From assembly GCF_014145675.1 (NCBI RefSeq), contig NZ_JACGZW010000022.1:1-64000 (forward strand): a stretch of 64,000 bases of DNA. The letters run 5' to 3'. The DNA is from Amycolatopsis dendrobii. GTDB taxonomy: Bacteria > Actinomycetota > Actinomycetes > Mycobacteriales > Pseudonocardiaceae. The notes beneath the pieces are model-generated. The model did no database searches. It worked only from the letters and a program-made list of their open reading frames with translations, and was not told where the DNA came from. Shown here one piece after another: positions 8,835 to 17,435 of the stretch. The first letter of the stretch is position 1, and the number at the start of each line of letters is the position of its first letter. A program made the translations under genes and the position numbers.

Positions 8835-9092
8835 GTGGACCGGATGACCCTGACCTGCTACAACGACACGCACGGCTACGGCTGGCGGCACGTCGACCTC
8901 TTCGTGCACGACGAGCACGGCCGCGAACTGGACTGGGTGCACTGGCAGGTCCCGGCCGACGGCCCGGACGCCGCCGACGAGGCCACCGCGCGCGTCGAAC
9001 CGCTGCTGCGGCGGACGTCCGACTGGCGGCACGCGGTCAGCGCGAGCGGCATGGACTACTGGACCGCCGACGCCGCTTGGACCCAGCCGTGA
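8835..9092 (+). CDS. 85-residue protein of unknown function inside the iac cluster (orf85)
   Basis: I do not recognise this protein. It is small, acidic and soluble, rich in Trp and His, with stretches TCYNDTHGYGWRHVDLFVHD and LDWVHWQVPADG. There is no signal peptide, membrane helix or cysteine motif. The GTG at 8835 follows a GAGGAG ribosome site, lies 13 bases after iacG, and the stop overlaps the iacH start (GTGA). Such coupling argues for a real gene made alongside IacG and IacH. It matches none of IacA-IacI. It could be a small accessory or chaperone-like subunit, but nothing in the sequence proves a role. Confidence 0.75.
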   Translation: MDRMTLTCYNDTHGYGWRHVDLFVHDEHGRELDWVHWQVPADGPDAADEATARVEPLLRRTSDWRHAVSASGMDYWTADAAWTQP

Positions 9093-10306
9093 CCGGCCCG
9101 TGGTCGCTGCGCGCGCTGGTCGCCGACCTGACCGCTGGCCGGACGACACCGGAAGCCGCCGTGGCGGAGGCGCGCTCGCGGATCGCGGCGGCTTCCTTCG
9201 ACGCTTGGGTTTCGTCGGCCTACGTGCCTGCTTCGACGGGTCCGTTGGGCGGAGTTCCGTTGGGCGTCAAGGACATCATCGACCTGGCCGGACTGCCGAC
9301 CCGCTGCGGCTCCGTCCTGCGCGCGGATGTCCCACCGGCCACTGTGGACGCTTCGATCGTCCGGGAATGGCGTCGAGCCGGAGCGGTCCCGATCGGCAAG
9401 ACGGTCACCACGGAATTCGCTTTCTTCGCACCCGGTCCCACGGATAATCCCGCGGCGCCCGGCCACACCCCTGGCGGTTCCTCCAGCGGTTCCGCCGCCG
9501 CCGTTGCCGCCGGACACGTCCCGCTGGCTTTGGGTTCGCAGACCGCTGGCTCGGTTACGCGACCGGCCGCATTCTGCGGAGTCGCCTCGCTGGTGATGAG
9601 CCGGGGCCGGTTCCCGGTCGACGGCGTCACCGGCCTGAGCCCGAGCCTGGACAGCCACGGCATGTTCACCGCGACGGTTTCCGACCTGGCCTTGGCCTGG
9701 TCAGCGCTGTCGGGAGAGCCGGAGGCCGCTGCTTCCTCGGCACCGCGATTGCTGGTGTGGTCTCCGACCGGCATGAGCCCAGCGATGGAGACCGCGCTTG
9801 GTACTGCGGTTTCCCGGCTGCGCGCCGCCGGTGCCGTGGTCGACGAATTCCCGGATTCTGCTCTGGTCGCTGCTTTGACTGCCGCACACCCCGTGGTGAT
9901 GGCCTACGAAGCGGCGCGGGAACGCGCTGTTGAGCTGGCTTCCGCGGACCGCCTCAGCGTCCCGCTCGCGCAACTGCTGCGTACTGGCGCGGAGATGCCG
10001 CGCGCGGAGTACGAGGCCGCGCTGGACGTCGTCGCTTCCGGTGCTTCGCGGCTCGCTGAGGTCGTTGGCGGTTATGACGCCGTCCTCGCCCCTGCCGCGC
10101 TCGGTTCGGCCCCTCCCGGTCTGACCGCGACCGGCGATCCCGTGCTCAGCCGCCCGTGGCAGGCGCTGGGCCTGCCGGTCATCGCCGTCCCAGGCCTGCG
10201 CGACAAGGCTGGCTTGCCACTGGGATTGCAGCTAGTCGGCCGTTCGTGGGAGGAGACCGCTCTGCTGGTCACCGGCCGCTGGACGGAGACCGCGCTCAAA
10301 CGGTGA
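9089..10306 (+). CDS. iacH: IacH-like amidase (amidase signature family)
   Basis: A 405-residue amidase-signature hydrolase. The catalytic triad is visible: Lys61 in GVPLGVKD, the cis-serine in GGSSSGSA (131-133), and the nucleophile Ser155 in QTAGSVTRPAAFCG. The GTG at 9089 overlaps the orf85 stop; an upstream TTG is less likely. IacH is thought to act on a ring-opened or lactam-type intermediate between dioxindole-acetate and catechol. Its 3' end overlaps the convergent response regulator gene by 11 bases. Confidence 0.87.
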   Translation: MTGPWSLRALVADLTAGRTTPEAAVAEARSRIAAASFDAWVSSAYVPASTGPLGGVPLGVKDIIDLAGLPTRCGSVLRADVPPATVDASIVREWRRAGAVPIGKTVTTEFAFFAPGPTDNPAAPGHTPGGSSSGSAAAVAAGHVPLALGSQTAGSVTRPAAFCGVASLVMSRGRFPVDGVTGLSPSLDSHGMFTATVSDLALAWSALSGEPEAAASSAPRLLVWSPTGMSPAMETALGTAVSRLRAAGAVVDEFPDSALVAALTAAHPVVMAYEAARERAVELASADRLSVPLAQLLRTGAEMPRAEYEAALDVVASGASRLAEVVGGYDAVLAPAALGSAPPGLTATGDPVLSRPWQALGLPVIAVPGLRDKAGLPLGLQLVGRSWEETALLVTGRWTETALKR

Positions 10307-10910
10307 CGCGATGGGTGAGGATGTCGCGGACCAGCGTCCCCAGGCTGTCCGCTGACGTCTTCGCCTTGATCCGCGCCCGATGCACGTCGACGGTTTTGAC
10401 GCTGGTGCCCAGCCGGTGCGCGATCGCCTGGCTGGGCATGCCGTCGACGACCAGTCGCAGCACCTCGCGCTCGCGCTGAGTCAGCGTATCGAGCCGAGCC
10501 CGGACCGCCTGCCGCTCGGCATGCTCCGCGAACCGGCGGCGGGCCTCGATGAGCTGGGTCTGGACCACCTCGACCATGCGCTGGGCCTGGTAAGGCTTCT
10601 CCAGGAAATCGACCGCCCCCGCGGTGAGCGCGCGGACCGACATCGGAATGTCGCCGTGCGCGGAACAGAAGATCAGCGGAGCCGGGCAGTCGATTTCCGC
10701 GAGCTTTTCCTGCAGCTGAAAACCGCTGATCGCAGGCATCCGCACGTCGACGATCACGACCGCGGGTTCGGCCGGATCGAATTCGTCGAGGAAGGTCTGG
10801 GCGTCCGGGTACGTCAATGCCTGCACGCCGACGCTCTCCAGCAGGAACACCAGGGACTGCCGGAGGTCCTCGTCGTCGTCCACCACGTGCACGACCGGGT
10901 CGTCGCTCAT
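10296..10910 (-). CDS. FixJ/NarL-type response regulator of the iac cluster
   Basis: A 204-residue two-domain regulator: receiver (acidic residues 11-13, phosphoacceptor Asp55 in VIVDVRMP, Lys in FLEKPY) and a LuxR-type helix-turn-helix (about 138-200, LTQREREVLRLVVDG). The ATG overlaps the iacI stop (ATGA), so it is made with IacI. It most likely receives phosphate from the soluble PAS kinase at 6761-8218 and controls the iac promoters. The same pairing occurs in Paraburkholderia iac loci. Longer frames upstream are iacI shadow. Confidence 0.87.
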   Translation of the reverse strand: MSDDPVVHVVDDDEDLRQSLVFLLESVGVQALTYPDAQTFLDEFDPAEPAVVIVDVRMPAISGFQLQEKLAEIDCPAPLIFCSAHGDIPMSVRALTAGAVDFLEKPYQAQRMVEVVQTQLIEARRRFAEHAERQAVRARLDTLTQREREVLRLVVDGMPSQAIAHRLGTSVKTVDVHRARIKAKTSADSLGTLVRDILTHRVTV

Positions 10911-11515
10911 GGCTTCATCAGCACCGAGGCCGAGGGATAGTCGCTGGCCCAGCCTTCCGGCAGCGGGGCGATGAAGACGTTTTCGGTGCGCGTGCGGGTG
11001 ATCCGCCAGGTGTCGCCGACGCGGCGGAACGCGTTGTTCAACCGGCTGGACCGCAGGAGCGCTTTCCCGTCGGAAAACAGCCACGGCTGCATGTGGATCC
11101 ATTGCCCGGTGGCCTCGTCGCCGTCCACGTGAATCTGCTCGGAGGTGAGATAATGGGCGTTCAGGAGAAGTTCGGGATCTTTCTTCTCGCCCCAGAACCG
11201 CTGAAAGTGCGCCCGGATAGCCGCGGTGCCTTCGGCCCGCCCGAACTGTCCGTCGTAGTACTCGCCGACGCCCTCCCAGACCGCATCCTCGGTGTAGAGC
11301 TCCATGATGAGATCGATGCGCTCGTCGTCGCCGTCGATGCCGAACTCGGGGCAGGGCGTGTCGCAGAGGAACATGTAGCGCGCCTGCACCCGCCGGATCT
11401 CCGCCTCGGCCTCAAGCACCTCAACCCGCCGCACCAGCCCCGCGACGGCCTCCTCCAACGCGGCCACCCGCCGGTCCTGGCTGCTGTCGGACAGTGCGGA
11501 GTGCTCGAGAGACAT
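10907..11515 (-). CDS. iacI: IacI-like SnoaL/NTF2-fold protein
   Basis: A 202-residue protein with an N-terminal coiled coil (about 12-40, RRVAALEEAVAGLVRRVEVL) followed by an NTF2/SnoaL-like domain (AEIRRVQARYMFLCDTPC, MELYTEDAVWEGVGEYYDG, HYLTSEQIHVDGDEA). IacI of Caballeronia is described as converting 2-hydroxy-indole-acetate to dioxindole-3-acetate without a cofactor. I chose the ATG at 11515 because the bases of the upstream GTG form its ribosome site (GAGGAAA). It is first in a two-gene operon with the response regulator. Confidence 0.8.
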   Translation of the reverse strand: MSLEHSALSDSSQDRRVAALEEAVAGLVRRVEVLEAEAEIRRVQARYMFLCDTPCPEFGIDGDDERIDLIMELYTEDAVWEGVGEYYDGQFGRAEGTAAIRAHFQRFWGEKKDPELLLNAHYLTSEQIHVDGDEATGQWIHMQPWLFSDGKALLRSSRLNNAFRRVGDTWRITRTRTENVFIAPLPEGWASDYPSASVLMKP

Positions 11516-12081
11516 CGTTTTCCTCACTAGGGAACTCGTGACGGTTGACGCTTCAGCGCCGGGGCTCGCCTTTCGGTGCGGTTTTCGGCTCGTTGACAGG
11601 GTAACCGGACCGCTCCGGGCGCTGGCAGCTTGTGATCAGCCTCTGCCGGGGCCGGAAGGCTTGTCAATCGAAACCGGGAGTTATGCGCGGCGTGTTTTAA
11701 CCGGGGGGCGAGGGTTATCAATGGGCGGGGTTGGTTGGTGGAGAAGGGGTTGGGCGGGTGGCGTCCTGTTCGGAGTCTTGGGCTGGGGTTGGCGGGGTCG
11801 GGAACGGTGTGCTGTTCGTCGTCAAGGTCGGGGACGCCGCTCGTTCCCGGGGCCTCATGGTCGTCGGCGGGCGCAACGGCTGCTGTTCTCCGGGAGCTCT
11901 TGGTCGTTGGGGTGGGGACGCCGTCGAGCGTGAAGGCGGCTGTTCTTGCCCCCGGACATTGGCGGGGCCGCCGTTTCCCCAGCTGCCGATTGGTCGTTAG
12001 CGAGCGAGATGCTCCCCGCGAGCGCCTGGTCGCCGCCGGGCGTGCCAGGCCGCAGATTATGCAGCTCTCGTGTGGTCCGCG
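11516..12081. other. Gene-poor stretch downstream of the iac cluster
   Basis: About 570 bases without a convincing gene. Open frames on both strands have low-complexity translations and no family features. The stretch 11700-11960 has a strong G over C bias on the plus strand. It should contain the iacI promoter at its left end. Confidence 0.5.
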
Positions 12082-12096
12082 ATACCGTGGCGGTAT
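12082..12096. promoter_or_regulatory. Palindromic operator of the TetR regulator
   Basis: ATACCG TGG CGGTAT is a perfect 6-bp inverted repeat with a 3-base centre, 30 bases before the TetR-family start. This is the usual layout of an autoregulatory TetR operator. Confidence 0.65.
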
Positions 12097-12126
12097 GTGC
12101 GTTTCCACTGGTGCGGGTCGTCGGCG

Positions 12127-12672
12127 ATGAGCGCGGCTCAGCGGGCCGACGCCCGGGAGAACCGGGAGCGGATCGTCGAGATCGCCCGCGAAGCGATCGC
12201 CTCCTCGGGAGAACTGCGGCTGAACGCGGTGGCCAAGTCGGCCGGTGTCGGGCAGGGAACGCTCTACCGGCACTTCCCCACGCGCGAGGACCTGCTTGCC
12301 GAGGTGTACCGGCAGGAGGTGGAAGACTTGGTCGCGCTGGCTCCGGAACTGCTGGCTGCCAGCGAACCGGTCGAGGCGCTGTCGCGCTGGTTCGACCGGA
12401 TCACCGAATACGCACGAGTCAAGCGCGGCGTCTTCGCGGCACTGGAAACCGCAGTGTGGAAAGGCCTGTCCGAAGAAAGCCACGGCCCGCTCGGCGACGC
12501 CATCACGCTCCTGCTCGACGCAGGGAAGGCCGAAGGGGCCATCCGCCCCGACATCGACGCCCGCGACTTCTTCATCTTGTCCGGCTACCTGACGCGCCTG
12601 GACGAGGACGAGTGGGACACCCGCGCTCGGCACCTCTTGGACGTCTTGCTGCAAGGCGTCCTTTCCCGCTGA
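12127..12672 (+). CDS. TetR-family transcriptional regulator
   Basis: A 181-residue TetR regulator. The N-terminal helix-turn-helix is clear (LNAVAKSAGVGQGTLYRHFP, about 31-50), followed by an all-helical ligand domain. I chose the ATG at 12127 because the family starts about ten residues before the first DNA-binding helix, and because a palindromic operator sits just upstream. No target gene lies directly next to it, so autoregulation is the only supported role. A link to the iac cluster is possible but not shown. Confidence 0.85.
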   Translation: MSAAQRADARENRERIVEIAREAIASSGELRLNAVAKSAGVGQGTLYRHFPTREDLLAEVYRQEVEDLVALAPELLAASEPVEALSRWFDRITEYARVKRGVFAALETAVWKGLSEESHGPLGDAITLLLDAGKAEGAIRPDIDARDFFILSGYLTRLDEDEWDTRARHLLDVLLQGVLSR

Positions 12673-13420
12673 CCCGCGGCTCATTGCGCCGAGCGACGGT
12701 CGGCGGGGGTGGCTTACCGGGTCGGTCGCGCTTGCCTTTCATGCAGAACCGGCGGATCGACGCTGGCGAGATCTGCTTGCAAGGCAACGGATTCACGCGC
12801 TACCGCCGACGGTCGCGACGCGGTCGTGCGGCAAGCGTGCTGTGCTAGGCAACTTCGCGTGATGTACCGCATGGTTGCGGGATGTGAGGGTTCCGTGGCG
12901 ATCGGGGCAGGTCCGTTGCGCTAACGACGCCGCGTGATTGTCTGACGTGACGGCACCGTGACTATCGATGCGCCGCAGGCATGCCGCGCGAGATGACGCC
13001 AGGTGATGCGGTGTGCTGCGCGGGTGTGCGTTGGTGCAGGCGCTGCAGTCGGCCGATTCTGTCGTGGGTGCCAATGTGGATTGGCAATCCCGGCGCGGAG
13101 CAGCGGTGTGCCGCAACGAGCGCAGTGGAGCACCGAGAAACCAGTGGCCGAGACAGCGATCGCAGTGGATGTGGCGTGGCCGGCGGTGACCCGGGGCGCG
13201 GCGAGTATCGCGGAGTGAGCGGAGCGCGTTGTGACCGTCGTGGACGGGCGCGGCGGGGTGCAGGGCAGCAGGTTCTGCCGAAAATGTAAGGAAATTCAGC
13301 GCGAGATCCGGCCGAAAAGCCGGGGCATCGGACGTGGTGTCCATATTGGACGGGCCGTTCGCGTGCGCGGCGGCCCGGTCCCCCAGATTTCCCCAGTGGT
13401 GGTGCTGTTGGTGTTTCAGT
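12673..13420. other. Gene-poor stretch after the TetR gene
   Basis: About 750 bases with no gene I can support. The longest frame (minus strand, 12793-13344) is rich in Arg, His and Ala and lacks domain character. I found no tRNA-like cloverleaf or transposon end. It may be decayed coding DNA. Confidence 0.5.
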
Positions 13421-13633
13421 TCAGGAGGCGACGGCCAGCCGGACCCGGCGGTCGCGAGCGTACGAGACCAGTTCCCGGACCTCGTCGGTGGTGATGATGC
13501 GGACTGCGTCTTCCAGGATCTCGGCCGTGGCCACCTGCAGCGGCCAGGAACGCAGGCCGGGAGCGGGTTCGTGCCAGAACCACTGGCCTTGGGCGAGATC
13601 TTCGGCGGCGACGGTGGGTGCGTCGGTGTTCAT
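13421..13633 (-). CDS. Small hypothetical protein, 70 residues
   Basis: I do not recognise a named family. It has an ordered look: QGQWFWHEPAPGLRSWP followed by a short beta/alpha stretch and RIITTDEVRELVSYARDR, unlike the shadow frames around it. There is no membrane segment or signal. It stands alone between two gene-poor stretches, and its ATG is at 13633. It could be a small DNA- or protein-binding accessory protein; no function is assigned. Confidence 0.6.
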   Translation of the reverse strand: MNTDAPTVAAEDLAQGQWFWHEPAPGLRSWPLQVATAEILEDAVRIITTDEVRELVSYARDRRVRLAVAS

Positions 13634-13961
13634 GCCTGCAGCCTAACTTGCACCACCGACAGAAAATCGCTCTACCGGACATCCCGGGACAACCCTGGAG
13701 GAAGCGCAAGAAGTGAATGCGGATTCGGAGAAAGTTCCTGCTGGTCGAGAGGATGCGCGTGAGCTGGCGGGTGGCGTGGGTCACGCGGGGTTTCCCGGTC
13801 GGCGGGTGGGACGGGGGCCTGGTGCCAAAGTAAGGGGCTGGTGACCTGGCGCCTCTTGGCGGCGGGTTCAGGTGGATTTTGCACGGCCGGGCGGCCTGCC
13901 CTAGGCTTCGCCGGTCACCGCGCACACACCGGGGGTTTCCGGGACGAGAGGAACGGTGCGA
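13634..13961. other. Divergent intergenic region
   Basis: About 330 bases between a minus-strand and a plus-strand gene. Promoters for both must lie here, but I see no clear operator. A ribosome site GAGAGGA at 13946-13952 serves the downstream gene. Confidence 0.4.
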
Positions 13962-14516
13962 ATGGCTTTGCGCGACCCCGAGGCGTACCGCGATATCGAT
14001 CTGCCGACGATTCTCCGGATGGAGCGGCGGCTTCCCTGGTACGGCTGGCCGCACCTGCCGTTGGGGCTGCTGGTCTGCGTGGCCGCGATCCTCGCCGCCT
14101 ACCGGGTGCCGGTTTCGTATCACCTGACGACCGCGCTGGTCGCGGGTGGCGGGGTGGTCGGCGGGTTTTCCGGTTACGGCTGCGGGCTGGTCATGGTCAG
14201 CACTCCGGATCTGGTCCAGACCGGCTACCTGAACTGGCGGCGCACCCGGGTGCTGCGGGTGTTGCTCATCGTGCTCGGCGGGCTGTCCGCGGCGTCGATG
14301 GTGGTCGTTGTCGCGTGCCACATTTCGTTGCTGGCGGGAGCTTCCGACGAGCATCCGTTCCGGCTTTCGGTGCAGGCCGGGTTGTATTTGGTGCTCGTCG
14401 TCGCCAACACCGTGCTCGCCGGGCTTGAGGCGTGGCAGTTGTCAAAGGTGCTGCGCGAGCCGGTTGCCGAGGCTGCCGCGGAACCGGCCGGGCCGGCGCG
14501 GGTTCGGCTTGGCTGA
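13962..14516 (+). CDS. Four-helix membrane protein of unknown function
   Basis: A 184-residue integral membrane protein with about four hydrophobic helices: LPLGLLVCVAAILAAY, LTTALVAGGGVVGGFSGYG, VLLIVLGGLSAASMVVVVAC and LYLVLVVANTVLAGLEAW. The N terminus and C-terminal tail (rich in Ala, Pro, Glu) are probably cytoplasmic. The ATG at 13962 has better ribosome-site spacing than the GTG six bases earlier. No domain is recognised and the neighbours give no hint of role. Confidence 0.7.
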   Translation: MALRDPEAYRDIDLPTILRMERRLPWYGWPHLPLGLLVCVAAILAAYRVPVSYHLTTALVAGGGVVGGFSGYGCGLVMVSTPDLVQTGYLNWRRTRVLRVLLIVLGGLSAASMVVVVACHISLLAGASDEHPFRLSVQAGLYLVLVVANTVLAGLEAWQLSKVLREPVAEAAAEPAGPARVRLG

Positions 14517-14536
14517 ACTGTCTACATCGGACTGAG

Positions 14537-15361
14537 TCAGCGCCTGCGCAGCAGCACTTCTTGCGTCACTGAGGCAACGAGACGTCCGTCGGTGGTGAAG
14601 AATTCGCCGTGGGTCAGGCCTCGCGTGTTCGCGTAGCTGGGGCTTTCCATGTCGAACAGCAGCCATTCGTCCGCGCGGAACGGACGGTGGAACCACACCG
14701 CGTGGTCCAGCGACGTCAGTTGGGGTTCGCCCGGGTCGTCGCGGTGGGGCAGCAGGGCGGTGCCTGCCAGGCGGATGTCGGAGATGTAGGTGAGCGCGCA
14801 GACGTGCGCCAGCGGGGCGTCCGGCAGCGCGTCCTTCGCCCGGACCCAGATCTGCTGACGTGGGCCGCGGCCGGTGTCGGGCAGGCCGGTTTCCGGGCTG
14901 CTGACGAAGCGGACCTCGATGGCGGACAGCACGATCGGCGAGCGGTCCTGCTCGACGACGCCCGCCTCGTCCGGGGCTGGGACGTCCGGCATCCGCGCCT
15001 GGTGCGCACTGCTTTCCGCCTCGGTCTGGAACGACGCGGACAGGCTGAAAATGCTCTCGCCGTTCTGGATCGCGACGACCCGGCGCGTGGTGAACGAACC
15101 GCCGTCTCGAGTGCGCTCCACCTCGTAGATGATCGGCATGTCGGTGCGTCCGCCGCGGATGAAATAACCGTGCAGCGAGTGCACGTGCCGCGCCGCGGGC
15201 ACGGTCGCGCCGGCCGCGGTGAGGGCCTGCGCCGCGACCTGACCGCCGAACGCCCGCTGCGGCGAACCCTGGTGGCACCAGCCGCGGAACAGGTTCAGCT
15301 CGAGCGGTTCGAGCTTCAGCAGCTGGTCTAGCCCGGTCCGGGTCGGATCGATCGTCGTCAC
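14537..15361 (-). CDS. tesB: Acyl-CoA thioesterase II (TesB-like)
   Basis: A 274-residue double-hotdog thioesterase that releases CoA from acyl-CoA in the cytoplasm. Family signs are FRGWCHQGSPQRAFGGQVAAQ near 25-45, HSLHGYFIRGG near 61-71 and the second hotdog with SLDHAVWFHRPFRADEWLLF near 215-235. The start is a GTG at 15361. It lies 21 bases after the alpha/beta hydrolase gene on the same strand, so the two may form an operon. Confidence 0.88.
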   Translation of the reverse strand: MTTIDPTRTGLDQLLKLEPLELNLFRGWCHQGSPQRAFGGQVAAQALTAAGATVPAARHVHSLHGYFIRGGRTDMPIIYEVERTRDGGSFTTRRVVAIQNGESIFSLSASFQTEAESSAHQARMPDVPAPDEAGVVEQDRSPIVLSAIEVRFVSSPETGLPDTGRGPRQQIWVRAKDALPDAPLAHVCALTYISDIRLAGTALLPHRDDPGEPQLTSLDHAVWFHRPFRADEWLLFDMESPSYANTRGLTHGEFFTTDGRLVASVTQEVLLRRR

Positions 15362-15382
15362 CCGGCCAGTCTAAGCGCCTGC

Positions 15383-16111
15383 TCAGTCGCTGCGCGGTGT
15401 GAGCAGCGCCGCCACCGCGGCCGGATCCTCGACGTGCGCGTTGTGCCCGAGCCCGGACAGGACCACTGCCTCGGGAACAAGGGCCCGCAGTTGCTCGGGA
15501 CGGCACATCGGATCGTTTTCCCCGGTGGCGAGCACCACCGGGCAGCGCGCGGCCGCCAGCAGGCTCGGCATTTCCGGGCGGCCGACGCCGAAGGCGGATG
15601 GATCAAGGGCCAGTCGCCAGCCGTCGGCGGTTTCGGTGACGCCGTCCGGGTCTGCCGGAGCCAGGCCGGTCAGCCCGGAGATCTTCAGATAGGCGGTTTC
15701 GGCCTCCTCTCGAGTGTCGAACAGCCGCGGCGGACGGGCTGCCATCGCTTCGGCGCGGGCAAGGTCGTCTTTGCTCCACTCCACCTTGATGCCCACTGCC
15801 AGCACACTGCTGACGTCGAGCCCGTAGCGGCCGTTCGCCAGTTCGAGCGCGACGACACCGCCGAGCGAATGGCCGACGACGGCGATCGGACCTGGCTCGT
15901 CCAGCGCCTCGGCGACCGCGGCCGCGAGCGCCTTGAACGTGTACTCGGGCAGTCGCGGCGAGCCGCCGTGGCCGGGCAGGTCCGGCGCGAGCAGTCGCTG
16001 GTCGAGCCGGCCGGCGAGGCCGTCCCAGACCGCGCCGGTGGCGCCGAGCCCGTGCAGGAGCAGGATCGGCGGTTCGCCTTCTCCGGTGACGCGCAGCTTC
16101 AGCTTTTCCAC
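15383..16111 (-). CDS. Alpha/beta hydrolase
   Basis: A 242-residue alpha/beta-hydrolase. The oxyanion stretch LLHGLGATGAVWDGL, the nucleophile elbow GHSLGG and the C-terminal histidine in LGHNAHVEDP are clear. The family includes esterases, lactonases and C-C hydrolases, and the substrate cannot be told. It diverges from the P450 gene and precedes tesB. Confidence 0.85.
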   Translation of the reverse strand: MEKLKLRVTGEGEPPILLLHGLGATGAVWDGLAGRLDQRLLAPDLPGHGGSPRLPEYTFKALAAAVAEALDEPGPIAVVGHSLGGVVALELANGRYGLDVSSVLAVGIKVEWSKDDLARAEAMAARPPRLFDTREEAETAYLKISGLTGLAPADPDGVTETADGWRLALDPSAFGVGRPEMPSLLAAARCPVVLATGENDPMCRPEQLRALVPEAVVLSGLGHNAHVEDPAAVAALLTPRSD

Positions 16112-16158
16112 CGGACGGATCTTTCCGCAGGCGGCGGTCTCGGGGCTAGGGTCGAAAC

Positions 16159-17430
16159 GTGTCGAGTGCTGTCATCGCCGACCCGGACACCTACGTCACG
16201 GGCGTGCCTTACGACCTGCTTGCCCGTCTGCGCCGGGAAACGCCGGTGACGCGGATCGACGATTTCTGGGCGGTGCTGCGCCACGCCGACGTACGGCACG
16301 TGCTCCGCACTCCGGCGGTGTTTTCGTCGCAGTCCGGCGGTACGCAGATCCGCGACCCGGCTACCGCGGAGGACCTGCGGTACGTGCGCCGAATGATGCT
16401 CAACATGGACCCGCCCGAGCACGGCAGACTGCGCGGGCTGCTCACGAAGGCGTTCACTCCGCGCGCGGTCGGCCGGATCACGGAACGGATCGAAGGCTGG
16501 GCACGGGATCTCGTCGCGGCGGTGGCCGATCGCGGCGAATGCGATTTCGCCAAGGACATCGCCGCCGATCTGCCGTTGCTCACGCTCGCCGAGGTGTTCG
16601 GCGTGCCCGAACAGGATCGCAGGCTGATGTTCGACTGGAGCAACCGCGTGATCGGCTTCCAGGACGCCGAATACGCGGTGAGCGCTACCGTCAACACCGA
16701 CGATGTCACCGACCTCGCCCGTGCCGCGCTGGCCGTGCGCCCGGAACCCGGCCCGGACGGCCAGATGCCGGATCCGCGCAGCCGCGCCGGAATGCCGGAC
16801 CTCTACGCCTACGCGCACGCGCTTGGCGAGCACAAACGCGAGCACCCCGGCGACGACGTGATGAGCAACCTGATGCACTACGTGGACGACGACGGCGGCC
16901 GCGTGTCGATCGAAGAGTTCGAGAACCTTTTCTGGCTGTTTTCGGTAGCGGGCAACGAAACCCTGCGCAACGGCCTTCCCGGCGGGATGGCCGCGTTGCT
17001 CGCGCATCCCGAGCAGTACCGCAAGCTTCTCGACGATCGAAGCCTGCTTCCCGGCGCGGTCGAAGAGATGCTGCGCTGGCACACGCCGGTGATGCACTTC
17101 CGCCGCACCGCGACCGAGGACACTCGACTGTCCGATGTGGACATCAAGGCTGGGGACAAGGTCGTGGTGTGGTTTTCCTCGGCCAACCGCGACGAGACGG
17201 TCTTTCCCGATCCGGACGTGTTCGACGTGACGCGTGCGCCGAGCGAGCACCTGACCTTCGGCCACGGCCCGCATTTCTGTCTCGGTTCGCACCTCGCGCG
17301 GATGCAGATGCGGGCGTTGTTCGCGGCGGTGTTCGACCAGCTCGGCGAGGTCCGGCTCGCGGGCGAACCCCGCCGGCTGCGGTCGAACTTCCAGAACGGG
17401 ATCAAGAGCCTCCCGATCCGCTGGGACTGA
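16159..17430 (+). CDS. Cytochrome P450
   Basis: A 423-residue soluble bacterial P450. The haem-ligand region is FGHGPHFCLGSHLARM with Cys374; the I-helix oxygen-binding stretch is AGNETLRN (264-271); the ExxR pair is Glu303 and Arg306. AGNET in place of AGxxT is seen in the CYP125/CYP124/CYP142 neighbourhood of actinobacterial sterol and isoprenoid hydroxylases, but the substrate is open. The start is a GTG at 16159. No ferredoxin or reductase lies beside it. Confidence 0.9.
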   Translation: MSSAVIADPDTYVTGVPYDLLARLRRETPVTRIDDFWAVLRHADVRHVLRTPAVFSSQSGGTQIRDPATAEDLRYVRRMMLNMDPPEHGRLRGLLTKAFTPRAVGRITERIEGWARDLVAAVADRGECDFAKDIAADLPLLTLAEVFGVPEQDRRLMFDWSNRVIGFQDAEYAVSATVNTDDVTDLARAALAVRPEPGPDGQMPDPRSRAGMPDLYAYAHALGEHKREHPGDDVMSNLMHYVDDDGGRVSIEEFENLFWLFSVAGNETLRNGLPGGMAALLAHPEQYRKLLDDRSLLPGAVEEMLRWHTPVMHFRRTATEDTRLSDVDIKAGDKVVVWFSSANRDETVFPDPDVFDVTRAPSEHLTFGHGPHFCLGSHLARMQMRALFAAVFDQLGEVRLAGEPRRLRSNFQNGIKSLPIRWD

Positions 17431-17435
17431 CCGGC

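Noticed and set aside
11946..12848. A 300-residue plus-strand frame overlapping the TetR gene
   Set aside because: The TetR frame has a clear helix-turn-helix; the overlapping frame is a frame-shifted Arg-rich product.
12793..13344. A 183-residue minus-strand frame in the gene-poor stretch
   Set aside because: It has low-complexity Ala/Arg/His/Thr composition, no ribosome site and no recognisable fold.
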